NCBI RefSeq assembly: GCF_000385215.1
Contig: NZ_ARQK01000045.1
Coordinates: 1-64,000 of the forward strand
Direction of reading: 5' to 3'
Length of the DNA: 64,000 bases
DNA from: Thioalkalivibrio thiocyanoxidans ARh2
Lineage (GTDB): Bacteria; Pseudomonadota; Gammaproteobacteria; Ectothiorhodospirales; Ectothiorhodospiraceae
Shown here: positions 58,932-64,000 of the stretch, in pieces
Numbering within the stretch: the first letter of the stretch is position 1
Layout of the letters: every line of letters begins with the position of its first letter
Position numbers and translations under genes: made by a program
Notes under the pieces: model-generated
What the model saw: the letters and a program-made list of their open reading frames with translations, nothing else
Databases searched by the model: none
What the model was told of the DNA's origin: nothing

Positions 58932-60824
58932 ATGCTGAACCGTGGGCTGGAACGTCTGCTGAGGCTGTCGCGCGGCAAGAAGCGTTGGCTGATGGTTGCC
59001 GCGGACGCGGTGATGCTGCCGTTGGCGCTGTGGTCGGGCTTCATGATTCGGCTGGCCGAGCCGGTCCCCGAGATCATGCAGGAGACCTGGTGGCTGTTCC
59101 CGCTGGTCGTGCTGGTCGGGATCCCGGTCTTTGTCCGCCTTGGGCTTTATCGCGCGGTTGTGCGTTTCATGGGGACGCGTGCGATCTGGGCGGTCGGTAC
59201 CGGCGTCGTGCTCTTGGCGCTGGTGCTGTGGGCAGCCGTAGCGCTGGCACAGGTCGATAATTTCCCGCGCTCGGTGCCGATCAATTTCGCGATCGTCGCG
59301 TTCATCTATGTGGGCGGCAGCCGGTTCCTCGTACGCGCGCTCTATCATTCGATGCTGGCCACCGATCCGGGTGTTGAACCCGTCGTGATCTATGGTGCGG
59401 GCGAGGCGGGCGTCCAGCTGCTGTCGGGCTTGAAATCGGGTGGGCGCTTTCGCGTGGTCGCATTCGTCGACGACGACCGGACGCTTCAAGGCAGCTCCAT
59501 CGACGGCATTCGGGTGCGCGATCCGTCCGCGCTAAAAGGCCTGATCAAACGCTACGGTCTGCGCCGACTGCTGTTGGCAATCCCCTCCGCCAGTCGGGCG
59601 GATCGACGCGCCATCCTGGAACGGCTGGAAGGCTATCCGCTGTATATTCAGACCGTACCGTCCATGGATGCGGTCGTATCCGGCCAGGCGCGGCTCGACG
59701 AACTGGAAGACATCGATATCGCCGACCTGCTCGGACGCGATCCGGTTTCCCCGGGTCGCGAGCTTCTCAAGCGCAGCATTGAAGACCGAGTCGTGATGGT
59801 TACCGGTGCGGGCGGGTCGATTGGTGCGGAGCTTTGTCGCCGGATTCTGCGCCTGAAGCCGCGCCTGCTCGTGCTCTACGAGCGCAACGAGTTCTCGCTG
59901 TATCGCATCGAGCGCGACCTGGAGGTGCTGGCGGACCAGAAGGGGCTGGAGGTGCCCGTGGTGGCCCTGCTGGGTTCAGTTGCGAACCCGCGCCGCGTGA
60001 GGAGTGTGCTCAAGGAATACGGCGTACAGACGCTTTACCACGCGGCGGCGTACAAACACGTCCCGATCGTGGAGGCCAACCTGATCGAGGGCGTTCGCAA
60101 CAACGTCTTCGGTACCGCGATCCTCGCGGACGCTGCGATGGAGGCCGGTGTCGAACGCTTCATCCTGATCAGCACGGACAAGGCCGTACGCCCGACCAAT
60201 GTCATGGGCGCCACCAAACGCCTGGCGGAGATGCTCCTGCAGGACCGCGCGCGCCAGAACCCGCCGACCATCTTCAGTATGGTGCGCTTCGGTAATGTGC
60301 TGGGCTCGTCCGGCTCCGTGGTCCCGCTGTTCCACCAGCAGATCCGCGACGGCGGGCCCGTCACCGTGACGCATCCGGAGATCACCCGCTATTTCATGTC
60401 CATCCCGGAGGCTGCAGAACTCGTCATCCAGGCGGGGGCGATGGCCGAGGGGGGAGAGGTATTCGTGCTGGACATGGGCGAGCCGATTCGGATTGTCGAC
60501 CTGGCCCACCGGATGATTCGCCTGCATGGCCGCCAGGTGAAAGAAGATGGAGAACCCGAGGACGGGATCGAGGTTGCCTTTACCGGCTTGCGTCCGGGCG
60601 AGAAGCTCTTCGAAGAACTGCTCATTGGCGACAACGTCGTCGGCACATCGCATCCCAAGATCATGCGGGCACACGAATCGTGTGTGGACTCCGGCGAAGT
60701 CCGGTACGCGCTGGACACCCTTGATCAAGCCGAGCGTGACATGAATACCGAAATCGCCTGCCAGGTACTCAAGCGTGTGGTTGTGGAGTACCAGCCCATT
60801 CCCGCAGGGCACGAACCGCAGTAG
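58932..60824 (+). CDS. CapD-like nucleotide-sugar epimerase/dehydratase
   Basis: The 630-residue membrane protein has four N-terminal helices (about 18-120), a first Rossmann segment (VVIYGAGEAGVQLLSGLKSG), and a cytosolic SDR domain (VMVTGAGGSIGAELCRRIL, AAAYKHVPIVEANLIEG, FILISTDKAVRPTNVMGATKR). It belongs with WbpM/PglF/CapD 4,6-dehydratases that make UDP-sugars for O-antigen or capsule. In this subgroup the SDR Tyr is replaced by Met (the VMGATK motif), as here. ATG 58932 is chosen. Ugd is encoded downstream. Confidence 0.92.
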   Translation: MLNRGLERLLRLSRGKKRWLMVAADAVMLPLALWSGFMIRLAEPVPEIMQETWWLFPLVVLVGIPVFVRLGLYRAVVRFMGTRAIWAVGTGVVLLALVLWAAVALAQVDNFPRSVPINFAIVAFIYVGGSRFLVRALYHSMLATDPGVEPVVIYGAGEAGVQLLSGLKSGGRFRVVAFVDDDRTLQGSSIDGIRVRDPSALKGLIKRYGLRRLLLAIPSASRADRRAILERLEGYPLYIQTVPSMDAVVSGQARLDELEDIDIADLLGRDPVSPGRELLKRSIEDRVVMVTGAGGSIGAELCRRILRLKPRLLVLYERNEFSLYRIERDLEVLADQKGLEVPVVALLGSVANPRRVRSVLKEYGVQTLYHAAAYKHVPIVEANLIEGVRNNVFGTAILADAAMEAGVERFILISTDKAVRPTNVMGATKRLAEMLLQDRARQNPPTIFSMVRFGNVLGSSGSVVPLFHQQIRDGGPVTVTHPEITRYFMSIPEAAELVIQAGAMAEGGEVFVLDMGEPIRIVDLAHRMIRLHGRQVKEDGEPEDGIEVAFTGLRPGEKLFEELLIGDNVVGTSHPKIMRAHESCVDSGEVRYALDTLDQAERDMNTEIACQVLKRVVVEYQPIPAGHEPQ

Positions 60825-60963
60825 GCGTGCAATTCTGATGTGAATTGGCGGAAATGTGCGCGGGGTTCGCCGATAAGGCGAGCCACCGCGAATCCTGAGC
60901 ACCCGTTCCTCACGAGCGGACCCGCGCTTGTGTATTCTTCGCCCCAACGTCATAACACCCCCT

Positions 60964-61030
60964 GTAGGAGCCGCCTTGGTGGCGGAAAAGCGCCTGCCAG
61001 AGGCTGGCGCGGGCAGGGGCTTCGCCTGCC
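60964..61030. repeat. hybrid REP-like repeats between capD-like gene and ugd
   Basis: GTAGGAGCCGCCTTGGTGGCG (family B head on a new stem CGCC-TTGG-TGGCG) is followed by GGCAGGGGCTTCGCCTGCC, which resembles the family A tail. The 264-base gap holds no gene; the mixture suggests recombination or a third family. Confidence 0.6.
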
Positions 61031-61088
61031 AGTAAGCGCCTGCGGGCGTTGGGGTACACATCAACACTGAACAACCGAGGGCCCAGGG

Positions 61089-62255
61089 ATGAAAATCGCA
61101 GTCGCCGGAACCGGATATGTCGGGCTTTCCAATGCCGTCCTGCTTGCGCAGAACCACGAGGTCGTTGCGCTCGACGTGGTGCCGGAAAAGGTCGAGCAGA
61201 TCAACCGTCGGCAGTCCCCGATCATCGACGCGGAGATTCAGGATTTCCTCGAGAACCGCGAGTTGAACCTCAAGGCCACGCTGGACAAGCAGGAGGCCTA
61301 CGAAGGTGCGGATTTCGTGGTGATCGCGACACCCACGGACTATGACCCGCAGACCAACTATTTCAACACCAGCACGGTGGAGTCGGTCATCCGCGACGTA
61401 ACCGAGATCAATCCGCAAGCGGTGATGGTGATCAAGTCCACCGTTCCGGTCGGTTACACGCGCGATATCAAGGCGCAGATGGAGACCGACAACATTCTGT
61501 TCTCGCCGGAGTTCCTGCGTGAGGGGCGTGCGTTGTACGACAACCTGCACCCGTCGCGCATCATCGTGGGCGAGCAATCCGAGCGTGCCGAGACCTTCGC
61601 CAGACTTCTGGCCGAGGGCGCCATGGCCAGGGATGTCCCGATCCTGTTTACCAGCCCTACCGAGGCCGAGGCGATCAAGCTGTTCGCCAACACCTATCTG
61701 GCCATGCGGGTGGCGTATTTCAACGAGCTGGACACCTACGCCGAGACCCATGGCCTGGATACCCGCCAGATCATCGACGGCGTATGCCTGGACCCGCGCA
61801 TCGGCAGCCACTACAACAACCCGTCCTTCGGCTACGGCGGCTACTGCCTGCCGAAGGACACCAAGCAGCTCTTGGCCAACTACGACGAAGTCCCCAACAA
61901 CATCATCGCCGCCATTGTGGACGCCAACCGTACCCGCAAGGACTTCGTGGCCGACGCGATCATCCGTCGTAACCCCAAGATCGTCGGTGTCTACCGCCTG
62001 GTGATGAAGAGCGGCTCCGACAACTTCCGCGCCTCCGCCATCCAGGGCGTGATGAAGCGCGTCAAGGCCAAGGGCATCGAGGTCGTCGTCTACGAGCCGG
62101 AGCTCCCGGACGAGGAGTTCTACCGCTCCCGCGTCATCCGCGACCTCGAAGAGTTCAAGCGCATCAGTGACGTAATCGTCGCCAACCGCATCACCGACGA
62201 CATCCGCGACCAGGCCGACAAGATCTACACCCGCGACCTCTTCAACAACGACTGA
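61089..62255 (+). CDS. ugd: UDP-glucose 6-dehydrogenase
   Basis: Ugd oxidises UDP-glucose twice to UDP-glucuronate for polysaccharides. The 388-residue enzyme has the NAD fold ([20 protein letters not shown]), [45 protein letters not shown] and the catalytic Cys in [15 protein letters not shown]. The short length is typical of bacterial Ugd. It lies with the CapD-like gene in a small cell-surface polysaccharide set. Confidence 0.97.
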   Translation: MKIAVAGTGYVGLSNAVLLAQNHEVVALDVVPEKVEQINRRQSPIIDAEIQDFLENRELNLKATLDKQEAYEGADFVVIATPTDYDPQTNYFNTSTVESVIRDVTEINPQAVMVIKSTVPVGYTRDIKAQMETDNILFSPEFLREGRALYDNLHPSRIIVGEQSERAETFARLLAEGAMARDVPILFTSPTEAEAIKLFANTYLAMRVAYFNELDTYAETHGLDTRQIIDGVCLDPRIGSHYNNPSFGYGGYCLPKDTKQLLANYDEVPNNIIAAIVDANRTRKDFVADAIIRRNPKIVGVYRLVMKSGSDNFRASAIQGVMKRVKAKGIEVVVYEPELPDEEFYRSRVIRDLEEFKRISDVIVANRITDDIRDQADKIYTRDLFNND

Positions 62256-62278
62256 CCCATCGCTAGGCCGCAACCCGT

Positions 62279-62414
62279 GTAGGAGGCCAGCCCCCTGGCC
62301 GATCGGATGTTGGACAGGCCCCATCGGCCAGAGGGCTGCCTCCTACAGGAGCGCAGCCCCCTGCGCGATGCGGCGCTGGCTATGCCTCAATCGGCCAGGG
62401 GGCTGGCCTCCTAC
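62279..62414. repeat. REP family B cluster
   Basis: Units at 62279-62303, 62323-62346 (inverted), 62346-62369 (GCGCAG stem) and 62389-62414 (inverted). Alternating GGCCAG and GCGCAG stems follow the same order as elsewhere in the family. Confidence 0.92.
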
Positions 62415-62439
62415 GGAAGATTTGACGGAAGGCAATGGA

Positions 62440-62694
62440 ATGCATTCCCAGAGATTTGAACGACGGGTGACCGTAACTCGCCACGCGCAAGAACGAATGA
62501 AGCAGCGCGGTATCTCCGAAGTCGACCTTATTGAATTGCTCGAAGGCGGCGACTTGCGTTACAAGGACGAGATACGGCTTTGGGTGGCGAAACACTTCGA
62601 GGGGCGGTCCGATAATCTCATCTGTGCAGCCGTGATCCTTGAGAAGCATTTGGTGGTCAAAACCGTTATGCACCACTTTGACTGGGGAGGGTGA
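62440..62694 (+). CDS. DUF4258 protein, probable toxin
   Basis: The 84-residue protein has the DUF4258 pattern: VTRHAQERMKQRGISEVDLI, KHFEGRSDNLICAAVILEKH and a C-terminal VVKTVMHHF. The fold is RelE-like and members are putative toxins. ATG 62440 follows AAGG; the next gene starts 2 bases after its stop and encodes a DUF2283 protein, a pairing seen in predicted type II modules. Small basic protein, no signal. Confidence 0.75.
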   Translation: MHSQRFERRVTVTRHAQERMKQRGISEVDLIELLEGGDLRYKDEIRLWVAKHFEGRSDNLICAAVILEKHLVVKTVMHHFDWGG

Positions 62695-62696
62695 CG

Positions 62697-62888
62697 ATGC
62701 GCACCACATATGACGAAGCGGATGACGTTCTCGTGCTCCACCTCTCGGACAAGCCGATCACGCGTGAATGCTCGCAGGACTGGAATACCCATGTGAGCTA
62801 CGCAGAAGACGGAACGATCGTCGAAGTCGTGATCCTGGAAGCATCCAAACAGGGTGCATGGCCGCTCCTGCGATCCAGAGCCGCTTGA
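62697..62888 (+). CDS. DUF2283 protein, probable antitoxin
   Basis: The 63-residue protein reads TTYDEADDVLVLHLSDKPIT and DGTIVEVVILEASK, the DUF2283 fingerprint (YDxxxDxLYI-like strand then GxIxxIEI). ATG 62697 lies six bases after GGGAGG; the GTG at 62691 overlaps the previous stop but its site is too close. It forms a two-gene unit with the DUF4258 gene. Confidence 0.75.
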   Translation: MRTTYDEADDVLVLHLSDKPITRECSQDWNTHVSYAEDGTIVEVVILEASKQGAWPLLRSRAA

Positions 62889-62919
62889 TTCCCGTAACCC
62901 AGAGGGGCCAACCTCACCT

Positions 62920-63033
62920 GTAGGAGGCCAGCCCTCTGGCCGATTGGGGCCTGTCCAACATCCGATCGGCCAGAGGGCTGGCCTCCTACGATGGGTCCCG
63001 GGCATCCTGTAGGAGCGCAGCCCCCTGCGCGAT
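62920..63033. repeat. REP family B cluster upstream of its transposase
   Basis: Units at 62920-62944, 62965-62989 (inverted) and 63009-63033 (GCGCAG stem), 115 bases before the second transposase start. Confidence 0.92.
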
Positions 63034-63148
63034 AGGAAGCCAGACAAATCCCCAACGGCTTCAATCTGGCTTACCGCCAGCCGAAGACTACCAGGCCTCG
63101 CCGCCGCCCCTTGGGGAACAAAACAACCAGCACAACGGGAGCGATGCC

Positions 63149-63592
63149 ATGGACGGCAAACCTCACGCTCAGGCCCTGCGCCGTGGCCGCTATTCCGAGC
63201 CAGGGCGTATCTACCTCATCACCACTGTCACGCGGGATCGCACACCGGTGTTCCGCGACTTTGTCGCCGCTCGCGCGCTGGTCGCCACGCTGCGCCACGC
63301 GCAATCGCTCGGGCATTCGGACACGCTGGCCTATGTGGTCATGCCGGATCATCTGCACTGGCTGATGACGCTTGGAAACAGTATGTCCCTGTCTACCGTC
63401 GTGCGGTCGGTCAAGGCGGTCACCGCCCGCAGGCTCGGGCGGGCCCTCTGGCAGCCCGGCTTCCACGATCACGCGGTACGCCGCGAAGAAGACCTGGCGT
63501 CGCTGGCACGTTACATCGCCGCCAATCCCCTGCGTGCCGGTCTGGTGCGCAAGCTGGGTGATTATCCGCACTGGGATGCGATCTGGCTTTGA
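63149..63592 (+). CDS. REP-associated tyrosine transposase (RAYT), family B
   Basis: The 147-residue TnpA_REP has GRIYLITTVTRDRTPVF, HxH in VVMPDHLHWLMTLG, LWQPGFHDHAVRREEDL and the tyrosine helix LARYIAANPLRAGLV. It is clearly diverged from the 58175-58627 protein outside these motifs. REP family B units lie on both sides (62920-63033 and 63615-63730), so it is the likely cognate enzyme of that family. Confidence 0.93.
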   Translation: MDGKPHAQALRRGRYSEPGRIYLITTVTRDRTPVFRDFVAARALVATLRHAQSLGHSDTLAYVVMPDHLHWLMTLGNSMSLSTVVRSVKAVTARRLGRALWQPGFHDHAVRREEDLASLARYIAANPLRAGLVRKLGDYPHWDAIWL

Positions 63593-63614
63593 TCGGGGGT
63601 TGAGCAGAACGCCC

Positions 63615-63730
63615 ATCGGCCAGAGGGCTGGCCTCCTACATGATCTTGGGGCATTTCCTTCTGTAGGAGCGCAGCCCTCTGCGCGATGGGGTGTTGGTGA
63701 TGCCCCAATCGGCCAGGGGGCTGGCCTCCT
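63615..63730. repeat. REP family B cluster downstream of its transposase
   Basis: Units at 63615-63639 (inverted), 63663-63687 (GCGCAG stem) and 63708-63730 (inverted, diverged head). The remaining 160 bases before the last gene show no feature other than its ribosome site. Confidence 0.9.
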
Positions 63731-63893
63731 GCGCGGGTTGCGGCGCCTAACCACGTCTTTGCCCCCCGTTCGCGGCGAAGCGAAGAGCCGGGCTCTTTGG
63801 GGAAAGAGCAAGCGGTCGAGTTCGTCCTGGATGTAAATGAACCCGTGCCGTACAATTCCATTGAACTTGCCATACACGCCGGGAGGTGATCGC

Positions 63894-64000
63894 GTGGAAC
63901 ACGAAACCACCAAGGTGACCGTGCGCCTGCCCAAGCAGGATGTGGAGTTCGCGAAGGCCTATGCCAAGGCGCACGGTATGAGTATGACCGAGGTGATTGA
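63894..64000 (+). CDS. ribbon-helix-helix antitoxin-like protein, partial
   Basis: The frame starts with GTG at 63894 behind an excellent GGGAGGTGAT site and runs off the window after 35 codons. It reads KVTVRLPKQDVEFAKAYAKA then HGMSMTEVI, a ribbon-helix-helix DNA-binding start typical of antitoxins paired with PIN or RelE toxins. The partner would lie beyond 64000. Confidence 0.75.
   Translation, partial: MEHETTKVTVRLPKQDVEFAKAYAKAHGMSMTEVI

Overview
The window is a high-GC gammaproteobacterial chromosome segment. Evidence for this is the recA-recX-alaS-lysC-csrA-tRNA-Ser order, the maf/yceD-rpmF-plsX-fabH cluster, zipA next to ligA, and uvrC-pgsA. The gene set and GC content would fit a sulfur-oxidising Ectothiorhodospiraceae member (Thioalkalivibrio-like), but that placement is inference. 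No rRNA operon and no CRISPR array were seen.

Layout. 0.4-6.6 kb: DNA repair, translation and regulation core (recA, recX, alaS, lysC, csrA, tRNA-Ser(GCU)). 6.56-16.47 kb: a 9.9-kb integrated element in the 3' end of tRNA-Ser, bounded by a 14-bp att duplication. It has one almost continuous leftward operon: integrase, AlpA-like regulator, RepA-type helicase with iteron-like repeats beside it, several small unknowns including a 29-codon gene, a Mor-like activator, a small-terminase-like protein and a full-length tape measure protein. Capsid, portal, large terminase, baseplate and lysis genes are absent, so it looks like a phage satellite rather than a prophage. 16.8-30.8 kb: two-subunit pyruvate carboxylase with maf, fatty-acid/phospholipid initiation genes, CYTH protein, family-5-like uracil-DNA glycosylase, uvrC, pgsA, tRNA-Gly, tRNA-Cys, and a glycerate uptake and phosphorylation pair. 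30.8-49.9 kb: signalling genes (two GGDEF/EAL proteins, an HDOD-histidine kinase, an orphan MinD-like ATPase, an NMT1-like binding protein coupled to a SpoIIE-type phosphatase), a DUF1631 protein, small membrane proteins, an FGGY kinase and queF. 50-56.9 kb: smc-zipA-ligA. 57-64 kb: repeat-rich accessory DNA with a broken nucleotidyltransferase/HepT pair, two REP-associated transposases each beside its own REP family, polysaccharide genes (CapD-like, Ugd), a DUF4258/DUF2283 pair and the start of a ribbon-helix-helix gene.

Three dispersed repeat families run through the window. The first is a 270-285-bp element with 28-bp terminal inverted repeats (three copies plus one fragment), whose internal hairpin shows a compensatory base-pair swap between copies. 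The second and third are REP families with heads GTGGGAGC and GTAGGAG, each most dense around a different transposase gene. The main novelty candidates are the tape-measure-carrying satellite and the structured 270-bp element, whose ends supply the last two bases of the stop codons of uvrC and pycA and which lies inside a hepT-like gene.
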